Assembly (NCBI GenBank): GCA_003551645.1
Contig: PUND01000105.1
Location: forward strand, 1 to 51,324
Reading direction: 5' to 3'
DNA length: 51,324 nucleotides
Source of the DNA: Phycisphaerae bacterium
GTDB taxonomy: Bacteria; Planctomycetota; Phycisphaerae; SM23-33
Part shown: positions 1 to 8,692 of the stretch, in pieces
Position numbering within the stretch: position 1 is the first letter of the stretch
How the letters are laid out: every line of letters starts with the position of its first letter
Made by a program: the position numbers and the translations under genes
Notes under the pieces: generated by a model
Databases searched by the model: none
What the model was told of the DNA's origin: nothing
Seen by the model: the letters and a program-made list of their open reading frames with translations, nothing else

Positions 1-449
1 AACACCGCCGGCGCCCGCGCCACCCACGGCTGATTCAGAGCCGCCGCGGACAGCGGTCCTCGGAGGTCGCCTTCTTTATGCCGCTCAAGGGCGTGCTGTT
101 GTGGCACATAGCGGCTCACACCCTCGGCCGTCACGACATAAAGCTCCAGCGGATATGTAGCGCCCGCCGAAGGGGCCGTGCGAAGCTCTCGCTGCGGCTC
201 GCTGATGCCCTGGGCGGACCAGCAGAGCTGTGCGATCTGTTCGTCGCTCAGCGGCTCAGGCGTGTACTCGCGTATCGACCGCCGAGCCGCCAGTGCCTTC
301 TCAAGCGACATCGGACCTTCCTCCCTGGCTTCGGGCAGTTGGCGCAACTGCCCCTGGTTCTCCGCGAAAACGTGTACCGAGACCATCGCCACCAGTCCGC
401 CGGCCACCACTGCCGTCACAACAGCTGCGAATAGTCGGCCTGTAGTCAT
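1..449 (-). CDS. SagB-type nitroreductase family protein, exported, 3' part cut by window edge
   Basis: Reading leftward from ATG at 449, the frame stays open to the window edge (149 codons), so the C-terminal part is missing. A strong ribosome site (AGGAAGGAG) precedes the start. Residues 1-31 look like a signal peptide or membrane anchor (hydrophobic AAVVTAVVAGGLVAMVSVHV, then FAEN). From about residue 52 the sequence carries RRSIREYTPEPLSDEQI, then LCWSAQGI and RTAPSAGATYPLELYVV. This is the N-terminal FMN-binding signature of nitroreductases, closest in style to the SagB/ThcOx subgroup. Family members are flavin oxidoreductases that reduce or oxidise varied substrates, and the substrate here cannot be told. 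An export signal on a nitroreductase is uncommon. It is divergent from the GH20 gene and shows no obvious partner in the window. Confidence 0.8.
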   Translation of the reverse strand, partial: MTTGRLFAAVVTAVVAGGLVAMVSVHVFAENQGQLRQLPEAREEGPMSLEKALAARRSIREYTPEPLSDEQIAQLCWSAQGISEPQRELRTAPSAGATYPLELYVVTAEGVSRYVPQQHALERHKEGDLRGPLSAAALNQPWVARAPAV

Positions 450-541
450 GGCTGAACTCCTTCCTCACTCTATTTGACTGAACCATACTCTTATGATAGG
501 CGCCTCGGTCTGTACCGCCAAGAGCCGCACGGAGAACGAAG

Positions 542-2380
542 ATGCCCGCACAGGAATTACTCGTACCTGTCCGCAGTTGCCGACGCGGCGACGGACGTAT
601 GAACTGGCCCGACAGTCCGATGCTCTCCGGCGGCGAGGCCGACCCCCTGCCGCTGGAGCAACTGGCCGACGACCTGCGGCAAATAGGCCTGAAACCCCAC
701 GTTACCGACGGCCGGGCCGGCGAAGCATCTGTAACCATCACCCGCGACCTGGCCATCGGAGGCGGCGAGGCCTATCGTCTGCACGTCCGCAAGACCGGAA
801 TCGAGATAAAGGCCGCCGATGACGCCGGGGCATACTACGCCGTCCAGACGCTGCGCGATCTGCTGGTAATTCACGGGCGTGCGGTGCCGTGCTGTCGCAT
901 CGAAGACCGGCCGGATTTTGCCCGACGCGGCGTATATTACGACTGCTCGCGCGGCAAGGTGCCGACCGTCGAAACCCTCAAGCGGCTGATCGAGCGGCTC
1001 GCCCGCTGGAAGGTCAACGAGCTTCAACTTTACGTCGAGAACGTCTTCCGTTTCCGGCGCTACCCGGAGATCGGCCGGGGCTACAGCCCGTTTACCGCCG
1101 ACGACATGCTGGAATTGGGGCGGCACTGCGAGCGGCACCATATCCGGCTGGTCGGTTCGCTGGCAAGCTTCGGGCATATGGAAAGAATCCTCCGCATCCC
1201 AAGGTTCCGCCCCCTGGCGGAGCTTCCCGGCTTCTGGGGACATCCCGGCGGGACGACGCTCTGCCCGACCGACCCGGCCTCCATCCGCTTCGTCGGCCAC
1301 CTGTACGACGAGTTCCTGCCCCTGTTTGAGTCGGAGGACTTCAACATCTGCTGCGACGAGACCTGGGAGCTTGGCCGAGGCCGAAGCCGCCCGCGGGCCG
1401 AGAAGGTCGGAGTCGGACAGGTGTATCTAGAGTTCCTCCTGGAGCTTCACAAGCTCTGTGTCGGCTACGGCAAGCGGACCAACGCCTGGGCGGATATCGT
1501 GATGCAACATCCTGAACTGCTCGGCGACGTTCCAGACGACCTGGTCCTGCTGAACTGGGACTACGACGCCGGCGGCAAGCGGGTCGCGAGGACGCGGGAA
1601 CTGGCCGACGCCGGAAAGCCCTTCATGGTCTGTCCAGGCACCAGCGCGTGGCAGAGTCACGGCTCACGACTGGACAACGCCGTCGCCAACGTGGCCGAGT
1701 TCGCGTCGGTCGGCCGCAAATGCGGCGCCGAGGGACTCCTTAACACCGACTGGGGCGACGACGGACATCGAAACTTCCTGGGCGCGAGCTTGCACGGGTT
1801 CGCACACGGCGCTGCTCACGCCTGGCACGGCCGGGCCGTGGATGATGCGACCTTCACGGACAGGTTCTGCAGGCAGGTGTTCGGTGACGGCGACGGGCGA
1901 ACCGCCGGCGCAGTCCAGCGGCTCGGCCGGACGTACCTGGACGCAGCCGGCGACGGCGACGACCACTGCGCTTTGTATCACGTGCTGTTCGAGCCGCTGC
2001 TAAAGTCCGGCCGCAAGCGAAGTCGAATCGACTCGCTGGATGTCGATGGCCTTGAGCGGATAGTCGCCGACCTGGCCCAGACCGACTTCATGCCCCGGCC
2101 GGCGGCGGATATGGACGACTTTGAGGCGACGGCACTTCGCGAGCTTGCCGTTGCCGCGAGGATGGATGTGCTGGCATGCAGGCGCGCCCTGGCCGCGAGG
2201 CGACTGCGCGACGGGCGGCGAGTCTCGCCCGCACAGTTGCGTCGCCTGGCCGACGAGGCGGCCCGGCTGGCGGAAGGCTTCCGCCGCCTGTGGTTGGAGC
2301 GCAACCGACCGTCTCGGCTGTGCGACAACATGGCCCGCTTCCGCCGCATCGAGCGCGAAGCACGCAAGCTGGCCGAGTAA
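542..2380 (+). CDS. Glycoside hydrolase family 20 protein (beta-N-acetylhexosaminidase-like)
   Basis: This 612-residue protein has the GH20 layout. Residues about 1-115 form the small alpha/beta domain before the barrel (including AYYAVQTLRDLL). A TIM-barrel follows, with RRGVYYDCSRGKVPTVETL near 128 and the catalytic Asp-Glu pair D272-E273 in NICCDETWELG. In this family the Glu is the acid/base, and the Asp orients the substrate acetamido group in substrate-assisted hydrolysis of terminal GlcNAc or GalNAc. The C-terminal 200 residues are helical and Arg-rich and do not resemble a known binding module. No signal peptide is evident, so it probably acts in the cytoplasm on imported amino-sugar oligomers. 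The start at 542 is supported by GGAG six bases upstream and by the domain beginning at once. Substrate specificity is inferred only from the family. Confidence 0.85.
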   Translation: MPAQELLVPVRSCRRGDGRMNWPDSPMLSGGEADPLPLEQLADDLRQIGLKPHVTDGRAGEASVTITRDLAIGGGEAYRLHVRKTGIEIKAADDAGAYYAVQTLRDLLVIHGRAVPCCRIEDRPDFARRGVYYDCSRGKVPTVETLKRLIERLARWKVNELQLYVENVFRFRRYPEIGRGYSPFTADDMLELGRHCERHHIRLVGSLASFGHMERILRIPRFRPLAELPGFWGHPGGTTLCPTDPASIRFVGHLYDEFLPLFESEDFNICCDETWELGRGRSRPRAEKVGVGQVYLEFLLELHKLCVGYGKRTNAWADIVMQHPELLGDVPDDLVLLNWDYDAGGKRVARTRELADAGKPFMVCPGTSAWQSHGSRLDNAVANVAEFASVGRKCGAEGLLNTDWGDDGHRNFLGASLHGFAHGAAHAWHGRAVDDATFTDRFCRQVFGDGDGRTAGAVQRLGRTYLDAAGDGDDHCALYHVLFEPLLKSGRKRSRIDSLDVDGLERIVADLAQTDFMPRPAADMDDFEATALRELAVAARMDVLACRRALAARRLRDGRRVSPAQLRRLADEAARLAEGFRRLWLERNRPSRLCDNMARFRRIEREARKLAE

Positions 2381-2434
2381 CGCCGACTTCCCACCGGATG
2401 GCCGGGCGTGTACGCTCATAGCCGAGGTGCGCAT

Positions 2435-3241
2435 ATGAAAGACTTCCAACTGGGAGTAATCGGCGCCGGCAACATGGCCGAGGCGATGGTCCGCGGGGCG
2501 CTGTCGGCCGGCGTGCTTGACCGTGATGAGATACTGGCGGCCGACCCGGACGAGGCGCGGCGAAGGGTATTCGCCGACGAGCTTGGCGTTGAGGCGGTGC
2601 CGGACAACGCCCGCCCGGCCGCGTGCCGGCGCGTGCTGCTGGCGGTAAAGCCGCAGGTGATGGGCGAGGTGGCCGAGGCCGTCGCCGCCGAAGTCCGGCA
2701 GGACGCGACGGTCGTCAGCATCGCCGCGGGGGTCGCTACGTCTTTTCTGGACGCCCGCCTGGGCGGCCGGGGCGGAATAGTCCGCGTTATGCCCAATACG
2801 CCCATGCTAGCCGGCGCGGGCATGTGCGCCCTGTCGGCCGGGGCGCGGGCGACCGACGAGGACCTCGCCTGGACGCGACGCCTGCTGGAAGCCGGCGGGA
2901 AGACCGTAACCGTCTCCGAGGAGATGATGGACGCGGTAACGGCGGTATCGGGGTCCGGGCCGGCGTACTTCTTCTACCTCATCGAGGCGATGGTCGCCGC
3001 CGGCGTCGCCGAGGGACTTGATGAAGCGACGGCCGCCCTGCTGGCCCGCCAGACCTGCGCCGGGGCCGCGAAGCTGCTGGAACAGACCGGCGAAAGCCCG
3101 CAAACGCTCCGGGACCGCGTGACCAGTCCCGGCGGAACCACGCAGAAGGCGATAGAAACACTCGACGCCGCAGGCGTCAAAGCATCGCTGGTATCGGCCA
3201 TCCGCGCCGCGGCCAACCGCAGCCGTGAGCTTGGCCGGTGA
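2435..3241 (+). CDS. proC: Pyrroline-5-carboxylate reductase
   Basis: A 268-residue protein of normal ProC length. It catalyses NAD(P)H-dependent reduction of 1-pyrroline-5-carboxylate to proline, the last step of proline synthesis, in the cytoplasm. The N-terminal Rossmann fold has GVIGAGNMAEAMVRG. The middle has VRVMPNTPMLAGAGM, and the C-terminal helical dimerisation domain contains the ProC signature (AVSGSGPAYFFYLIEAM and the later VTSPGGTTQKAIETL). ATG at 2435 was chosen over an in-frame GTG at 2408 because GAGGTG lies just upstream and the extra residues are not conserved in character. It starts 54 bases after the GH20 stop on the same strand, so co-transcription is possible, although the two functions are unrelated. 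Confidence 0.96.
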   Translation: MKDFQLGVIGAGNMAEAMVRGALSAGVLDRDEILAADPDEARRRVFADELGVEAVPDNARPAACRRVLLAVKPQVMGEVAEAVAAEVRQDATVVSIAAGVATSFLDARLGGRGGIVRVMPNTPMLAGAGMCALSAGARATDEDLAWTRRLLEAGGKTVTVSEEMMDAVTAVSGSGPAYFFYLIEAMVAAGVAEGLDEATAALLARQTCAGAAKLLEQTGESPQTLRDRVTSPGGTTQKAIETLDAAGVKASLVSAIRAAANRSRELGR

Positions 3242-3255
3242 TCCATCCCGGCCGC

Positions 3256-3278
3256 AGAGACGCCCTTTCGGCGCCTCT
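3256..3278. terminator. Hairpin between convergent proC and uronate-isomerase-like gene
   Basis: AGAG-A-CGCC, loop CTTTC, then GGCG-C-CTCT forms an 8-bp stem with one A/C mismatch in the 144-base gap between convergent genes. There is no clear T-run on either side, so a bidirectional terminator role is only plausible. Confidence 0.4.
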
Positions 3279-3385
3279 CAGGGCAAGCAGAGAACGCGGA
3301 GATTACGGGGCAAAGACCTGCCAGGCAAACGGACAATCCCGGGCATCCTGTGCATCCCTGCCTTCTTCTTGATCCGGGCGAGGTT

Positions 3386-4639
3386 CTACTTCGCCAGGAA
3401 CTGCTCGAACATCCCGCCGAAGAGGCCGCGGACGTCGCGGTTGATCTCGTCCTCGGTCGGCCGCCAGCCGGCGTCGAACTGCAGCCGGTACTTGTCGGCA
3501 AGCACGTCGGCGACGATTCGTTTGGTGTGGTCCCACTTGTAGATTAGCTGGTCGAGCACTCGCGCATCGCTGTGGTTCGCGGTGAAGTTCGCACCGAGCA
3601 GCTCCAGGCGCATCCGCGTCATCTCGTCGATGATGCTGGGGTTGTTGCAGTACCACCAGCAGCCGAAGATATGCAGGTTGCCGAACTTCCTGGCGCAGAC
3701 GCAAAGCTCGTGCTGGTTGACGCGGCTGAGCATGGTCACCAGGAACTTCACGTCCGGATTTTCGGCGCAGAGGTTCTGCACGGCCGTTACGTCGGCGATT
3801 CCGACGCTGTCGCCGGCATCACCCAGAGCGGGGTTCACCTGCTTGCGGACGCCGATCATCATCGCCACCGGCAGGTTCCGCTCGCGGGCGACCGGCAGGA
3901 CGGCGTTAAGCATCGCGTCGGCCGCCGGCTGGTCCGAGGGGTAGGCGAACCCCGGCGGAAGCGAGGCGGCCATGTAAAGCGGCTCCAGCCGGTCGGCCCA
4001 GTCGGAAAGGAACTTCCTCGCCTGTGCGTATGTGCCGGCGTCCGGACGCAGCGCCACGTCGTAGCCCTGGGCGCTCATGGTCTCGACCGCGGCGGACCAG
4101 TCCACCAGCAGCGGGTCTATACGCAGGGCGGTGCGGAGCTTATCGCCGGCGGGCCTGTCGGCCTGCCAGTGGGTGACCTCCTCGCTCTTAAAGGGGTCGT
4201 TGGTCATCACGGCGTAGTCGATGCCGGCGGTATCGAAGACCTTGTTCAGATAATCCTCGACGTCCTGCTCGTCGAACCACTTGCGGATCGGCTCCAGGTC
4301 GCGGGCCGACACGTCGAAGCCCAGCTTAGTCAGCGTGGTCATCACGCCCCTGGCCGCCTCCGAGAGCGCCCCGTGATTCACAAACACATGCTCCCAGACC
4401 AGGTCGGCCTGCTCGCGCTTGGAGAGCTTCCAGAATTTTTCCGGCGTCAGATCGCGCGGGGCCATGGTGAAAAGCTCCGCGACCAGGTAGTGGTATGTCA
4501 GCAGCTCATCCACGCCCCAGAGCAGCAGCCCCTCGTGCGACGGCGGGAACAGATGGGTGTGGATATCGGTGACGGCGGCCTCGGCGACGGCCTTCCGGAC
4601 GGTTGTTTCCAGTTTTTCGGTGTCTTTTATCGCTGCCAT
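3386..4639 (-). CDS. Glucuronate isomerase (UxaC)-like amidohydrolase-superfamily protein
   Basis: A 417-residue protein with the metal-binding DIHTHLF motif (D25-x-H27-x-H29) near the N terminus. It also has the UxaC-like stretches LLLWGVDELLTYHYLVAE, VMTNDPF, and late FGCWWYCNNPSII followed by RMRLELLG. Uronate isomerases interconvert D-glucuronate with D-fructuronate (or galacturonate with tagaturonate) in the cytoplasm, the entry step of hexuronate catabolism. Classical UxaC is about 470 residues, so this is a shorter, divergent member and the exact substrate is uncertain. GGAGG precedes the ATG. The next gene upstream on the strand is an exported AlkP-type hydrolase. A beta-glucuronidase-like GH2 enzyme encoded 20 kb away would supply glucuronate, which fits an uronate-degrading lifestyle. 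Confidence 0.75.
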   Translation of the reverse strand: MAAIKDTEKLETTVRKAVAEAAVTDIHTHLFPPSHEGLLLWGVDELLTYHYLVAELFTMAPRDLTPEKFWKLSKREQADLVWEHVFVNHGALSEAARGVMTTLTKLGFDVSARDLEPIRKWFDEQDVEDYLNKVFDTAGIDYAVMTNDPFKSEEVTHWQADRPAGDKLRTALRIDPLLVDWSAAVETMSAQGYDVALRPDAGTYAQARKFLSDWADRLEPLYMAASLPPGFAYPSDQPAADAMLNAVLPVARERNLPVAMMIGVRKQVNPALGDAGDSVGIADVTAVQNLCAENPDVKFLVTMLSRVNQHELCVCARKFGNLHIFGCWWYCNNPSIIDEMTRMRLELLGANFTANHSDARVLDQLIYKWDHTKRIVADVLADKYRLQFDAGWRPTEDEINRDVRGLFGGMFEQFLAK

Positions 4640-4729
4640 TTCAACCTCCGCGTATGCAAGTCGTTTCGTACGATTTCACGGAGGATAACACCGCGCCGCC
4701 CATTGCGAAAGGGCGCCGTTCGGTGCGGA

Positions 4730-6418
4730 TCATTCGGCCGGGACGGTTTCGGTGCTTTTGGGGATCACGAACCGTGCCTGGCCATCCAGGCCGTCGGGTA
4801 CGGGCCTGGAAAGCAGTTCCAGCAGGGCGGGCTTGAGGTCAACGGTGCGGGCGGTGTCGATACGGAGCTTCGGAATGCCCGGTCCTGCGAGGATCATCGG
4901 CACGTGCATTTCCTCGGCCCTTACCGCGCCGTGTCCGGCCTGATGGCGGGTCGCGAAATCCCATCCCGGGGTCGCGAAGACGGCCAGGTCGCCGGCACGC
5001 CTGGCGCGGAAGTATGCCACTATCTGCGCCGGCAGGTCGGGGTACTCTGTCTCGGCGGTGGAGTATAGCCACTGCCGCGACGTCATCGGCTCGCCCTCAA
5101 GAGCTGCGGCCGGTACGTGTGCGTCCCATCTGAGCGGGTCGTCTCCTTCTATCAGGTGGTAGCTGAGCGGGCCTGCGGGACCGTCCGGCTGGCGAAACTC
5201 GACCTCGCCGGCGGCCGTCATGACGCGGGCCTTGTTCGGCGCCGGCGAATACGCCACCATGTCCACCGCCGGCTGGGACACCAGCGTTCCCGGCAGGTCC
5301 ACCGGGCCGTTACTCGTGGGGTAGCGGTACAGGTCCTCCGGTGTGGGGCGATGCAGCCACGATTTGTAGCCGATTACCTCTGCCTGCTCGTCCCGCCTGG
5401 GTCGGCGCAGGCAGATAGCCCAGTAGCGGTCGCCGCCGCCGTATAGGACCGCCTGATGTCTGTGGTAATAGTCCCTCCGCTGCCTGAAGCGGGCGTTGTC
5501 CCAAAGCCGGCGGGAGGCGATTTCCAGACCGACCTCGTTTCGAAGGAACGGCTCCAGCGGGAAGTGGTTCTCGACGTCAATCATGCCGTGGTCGCTTACC
5601 AGCGCCAGGATGACATCGTCGAGCAGACCGGCCCGTTCCATGTCGCCCAGCACACGGCCTATCTGGTAATCGGTGTGGAGCATCGCCTCGCGATAGGCCT
5701 CGGAGCTTACGCCCTCGGCGTAGGCCCGGAAATCCGGCGCCAGCAGGTATATGAAAGTTACCGCGGGCAGCTCCTCCCGTGCCTGCGCGACGTCCTCGAT
5801 GACTACATTCAGCCGGTACAGCGTCAGCCGGTCCACGAACTCGTACCAGCCCAGCGCGAACGGCGCCGCGGCCGAGGTCCAGTTCTCGATGAACTTGGTG
5901 GCGCCCCTGTGGGCCTGGTGAAATACTGAAAACGTGGTCCTGTCAGGGAATCGTTCGAATATGGTCTTGGCAGTGTAGTCCTGGTCGAGCGTGTTCTTCT
6001 GGGCGATGGTCTCGTAGTTCCGCCAGAATAGCCGGTTCCGGTCGAACCAGTTGTTGCCTGTGATGCCGTGGTGGCCCGGGAGCAGCCCCGTTACAATCGA
6101 TGTCTGGTTCACAAGCGTGTTGGAGGGGATGTTGGCGACGGCTCGCCTTACATAAAGCCCTCGCTGGACGAAATACCTGTCGATTGCGGGCAACTCGCCG
6201 TCTTCGAGCATCTGTTCGAATATCTCGGCGTGCACTCCGTCGATGAAGAACACGAAGGCTCCGTCTGTCCGCGCCCCCTCCGGCAGGGAGAAATCCAGCC
6301 CGTAGGTGTCGGCCGGGCCGTCGGCGGCGGGCACACAACCGCCGAAACCGGCGACCGCCAACAGGACAAACATGACAAGCCACCCGCGATTCACGCGGCG
6401 CAGAGGCGACCGGTTCAT
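4730..6418 (-). CDS. Alkaline-phosphatase-superfamily (type I phosphodiesterase/nucleotide pyrophosphatase) lipoprotein
   Basis: A 562-residue exported hydrolase. Residues 12-28 form a lipoprotein-type signal (hydrophobic core ending FGGC, Cys28). The superfamily metal site is visible: FFIDGV (D60), the nucleophile region IPSNTLVNQTSIVTGLLPG (Thr101 likely), HHGITGNNW, then VSDHGMIDVENHF, and a late His in RHQAGHG. Enzymes of this type hydrolyse phosphodiester or phosphomonoester bonds with two metals outside the cytoplasm. The substrate is not deducible. The ribosome site AAAGGAG lies inside the last codons of the upstream His-rich protein gene, and the two genes are 3 bases apart, so translation is probably coupled. 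Confidence 0.85.
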   Translation of the reverse strand: MNRSPLRRVNRGWLVMFVLLAVAGFGGCVPAADGPADTYGLDFSLPEGARTDGAFVFFIDGVHAEIFEQMLEDGELPAIDRYFVQRGLYVRRAVANIPSNTLVNQTSIVTGLLPGHHGITGNNWFDRNRLFWRNYETIAQKNTLDQDYTAKTIFERFPDRTTFSVFHQAHRGATKFIENWTSAAAPFALGWYEFVDRLTLYRLNVVIEDVAQAREELPAVTFIYLLAPDFRAYAEGVSSEAYREAMLHTDYQIGRVLGDMERAGLLDDVILALVSDHGMIDVENHFPLEPFLRNEVGLEIASRRLWDNARFRQRRDYYHRHQAVLYGGGDRYWAICLRRPRRDEQAEVIGYKSWLHRPTPEDLYRYPTSNGPVDLPGTLVSQPAVDMVAYSPAPNKARVMTAAGEVEFRQPDGPAGPLSYHLIEGDDPLRWDAHVPAAALEGEPMTSRQWLYSTAETEYPDLPAQIVAYFRARRAGDLAVFATPGWDFATRHQAGHGAVRAEEMHVPMILAGPGIPKLRIDTARTVDLKPALLELLSRPVPDGLDGQARFVIPKSTETVPAE

Positions 6419-6421
6419 TCA

Positions 6422-7114
6422 TCACTCCTTTTCGTGCTCATGCTTGTGTCGGTGGCCATGGCCGCCCCCGTCGTGGGGTGCGTCGGCCCTGCCTGTTAGA
6501 AGCAGCGGGAAGACGATATCGCTGGTGCAGCATGGCACCCAAACGGCGATGAACAGGAACGCCGACATCGCCAGGGCCGTGAATACGTCGATCTCGCCCT
6601 TAAGCGCCATGACCATATGGAATGTCGAGGCCGCAACGCTCGTCAGGACGTGCAGCCCGTGGGGCATCTTCGTCCGGGGGCGATAGTAGCCGATGAGAAT
6701 GCCCGCAATCGCCAGGGGGTTCACCATCCACCATTTGTCTATAAAGCCGATGTGCGCGCCGCCGTTGTGGTTGTGCCCGTGCCCGTGGCCGTGGGGGTCA
6801 ACGTGCAGTCCCAGCAGCCATTCGCCGACGTAGGGTATGATGGAGTCGCTCAGCGTGGCAATGCCGATGGACCCGACAAAACCCACCACAAGGACGATGG
6901 GCAAGCTCTTGCGCCCGTAGCGTGTGTAAATGCCGGCCGTGGCTATGGCGCTTACCAGCACGTGCAGCGGGTGGAAGCTGTAGAACAGCCAGTATGAGAC
7001 CCGCTCGGGAACGTCGCCCAGGACCACCGCAAGCATCACAGCAACGCCGAGGACCGTCCCGAAAATCGTAAACGGGATATGACTCCTAAGCTCGACGGCG
7101 AGTTTTCTGAGCAC
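6422..7114 (-). CDS. Histidine-rich polytopic membrane protein, family not recognised
   Basis: A 230-residue protein starting at GTG 7114, chosen because AAAGGAG lies 6 bases upstream. The open frame extends further, but that extension looks non-coding. About five or six hydrophobic segments are visible (roughly 12-34, 40-62, 68-90, 126-143, 150-172, 176-208). Two His clusters stand out: HVDPHGHGHGHNHNGG near 104-119 in a loop, and a C-terminal tail HDGGGHGHRHKHEHEKE. Such clusters usually bind Zn, Ni, Co or Cu, and the PCCTSD motif before the last segment could also take part. I do not recognise the family. It is coupled to the AlkP-type lipoprotein downstream, whose activity needs metals, so metal handling for that enzyme is a reasonable but untested idea. 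Confidence 0.75.
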   Translation of the reverse strand: MLRKLAVELRSHIPFTIFGTVLGVAVMLAVVLGDVPERVSYWLFYSFHPLHVLVSAIATAGIYTRYGRKSLPIVLVVGFVGSIGIATLSDSIIPYVGEWLLGLHVDPHGHGHGHNHNGGAHIGFIDKWWMVNPLAIAGILIGYYRPRTKMPHGLHVLTSVAASTFHMVMALKGEIDVFTALAMSAFLFIAVWVPCCTSDIVFPLLLTGRADAPHDGGGHGHRHKHEHEKE

Positions 7115-7300
7115 GTGCGGCTCCTTTTGATTCCTCTCTGTCCCGGCGTATTCACGAAGATGCCGCTTCTTCACGAACAAACCGGCCAATCGGTCGGTGG
7201 AGACGACACTACTCGATAGCAGAACCGGCCCGGCCATGCAAGAAAACCGGCGGCCCGCCGTGGGACGGCAGTCACTCATGGGTGCCGCATTGCTGCCGGC

Positions 7301-8164
7301 TTACTTTGGCGGCTCCATGCCGAGCGTCCGCGGCAGGAAGTCGTCCGGCGTCAGGCCGACGTTGAACCGCAGGTCCGTGTAAACGTACCGGGACGTAAGT
7401 TCGTTGTCCCAGTTCCTGCCCTCGATGCAGATCGGCACGAGGTACTCCAGGTCGAGATACACGTCGGTCCTGTAGGCGGGATAATCGTCTTCGGGCGGAA
7501 GGTAGCGGATCAGTTTTACGGTTTCCCTGCCGTCGATTTCGGCATAGCCGCCGAACTCCTCCCGCAGGTCGCCGGCGTCACGGGCCTTTTCATAGACATC
7601 CAGGAGGTTCTCCAGGGCGTTCACGAACCCGAAAAGCGTCACCGGGCGAAGGGTGTTTCGCCTGGCCTCGTCGCCCTCGGGGTCTCGGGCGACGGTGCCG
7701 ACGATGCCGCCCAGCAGTCCGGTCGGGCGCACGAGCATCTGGCCGTCGTACTTGCCCTCCACGTAAATCATCCGATCCGCCAACGGGGGGTTCTCCATCC
7801 ACTGCATAGCCACGCTGAACGGCTCGGCAAGGAACCTGACTTCGATGTGCTCAGGGTCGCCCAGCCGGCCGCCTATCCGCTCCTGCTTGATGAAGGTGCA
7901 CGTGTAGTCGCGATAGCGCCCGCGGGCATTCTCCAGCGCATAGGACAGCAGCTTGATGTGGTCTGTTCGGGCCAGGTGATCGATCCGCCGGGTAGTGTCC
8001 GGAGAGTTCTCGCCGATGACCCGGCCGTCAACCACCGTCACAACGTCCGATTCCTTCAGAGCCACCGTCCTGGTGCACTGAACGAAGAACAGCCCCGCCA
8101 GCAACAGTCCCACAAGTATCCGCACCCTTCGGTTGGTTGGGCAAAGCACGCTTTTCGACCGCAT
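7301..8164 (-). CDS. DUF1571 domain membrane-anchored protein
   Basis: A 287-residue protein. ATG 8164 is preferred because GGGAGTGAGG stands just upstream; an in-frame TTG 33 bases earlier has none. Residues 12-30 form a signal/anchor (RILVGLLLAGLFFVQC, possible but imperfect lipobox at Cys30). The rest matches the DUF1571 pattern: LLSYALENARGRYRDYTCTF, IKQERIGG, RFLAEPFSVAMQW, then beta-rich segments ending DLEYLVPICIEG. DUF1571 proteins are common in Planctomycetota and look like lipoprotein-carrier (LolA-like) beta proteins in overall pattern, but no function is established. It heads a minus-strand run toward the His-rich membrane protein and the AlkP-type lipoprotein. Confidence 0.75.
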   Translation of the reverse strand: MRSKSVLCPTNRRVRILVGLLLAGLFFVQCTRTVALKESDVVTVVDGRVIGENSPDTTRRIDHLARTDHIKLLSYALENARGRYRDYTCTFIKQERIGGRLGDPEHIEVRFLAEPFSVAMQWMENPPLADRMIYVEGKYDGQMLVRPTGLLGGIVGTVARDPEGDEARRNTLRPVTLFGFVNALENLLDVYEKARDAGDLREEFGGYAEIDGRETVKLIRYLPPEDDYPAYRTDVYLDLEYLVPICIEGRNWDNELTSRYVYTDLRFNVGLTPDDFLPRTLGMEPPK

Positions 8165-8197
8165 ATAGGCCCTCACTCCCTGCGGGGTCCGTCGCAA

Positions 8198-8692
8198 TAC
8201 TCCAACTGTCGCGGGGGCCGCCTGGGGTGATTATCGACGTTTCGGTCCGGACGGCTCGATGATATTTTCCTCCCGAGCCGGGTAAGGCAGTATTGGGAAC
8301 AATACAGACTCGCAGCACCAAAAGCAAAGGTATTCGCCAGTGCTGAGAAGTGCCCCCGGCATCGTACCCCCTCGGTATCGCCGCCGTGGGGGCGGTTCCC
8401 CGGCGGAAGCTCTGGCAACTGCTCAGGGAACTCCAACGTCAGACAAAACTGCAATAGAGACGGGCACAAGGGATACTCTCTCCGGTCGACCAAGATCGGA
8501 AGTGAGTTAGCATGCGCCCGTACCCATACTTCACCGTCATGAGAGAGTCCAAAGATAGCCGCCATGGTCCAGCAGCGACCTGCCCGGCTCAAAGCACGCA
8601 ATCAGGTCCGGCGAGTAGGCCTGCAACCTGTTGCCGAAGCGTGAGTAATGTGGCAGGGTCGGTCCGGGCGTCGCCTTGCGACTGGCGGCGGC
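8198..8692. other. Intergenic region without a supported gene; contains a strong stem-loop
   Basis: No convincing reading frame. At 8381-8406, CCGCC-GT-GGGG, loop GCGGTT, CCCC-GGCGG folds into a 9-bp stem with a 2-base bulge. On the minus strand, a stretch of about 45 codons following the SDR gene stop reads like protein (HYSRFGNRLQAYSPDLIA, then CFEPGRSLLDHGGYLWTLS, stop near 8540). It has no start of its own and could be a decayed gene remnant or chance. Confidence 0.4.

Noticed and set aside
7115-7279. N-terminal extension of the His-rich membrane protein to 7279
   Set aside because: The extension has no hydrophobic or conserved character, whereas GTG 7114 has AAAGGAG at the right distance.
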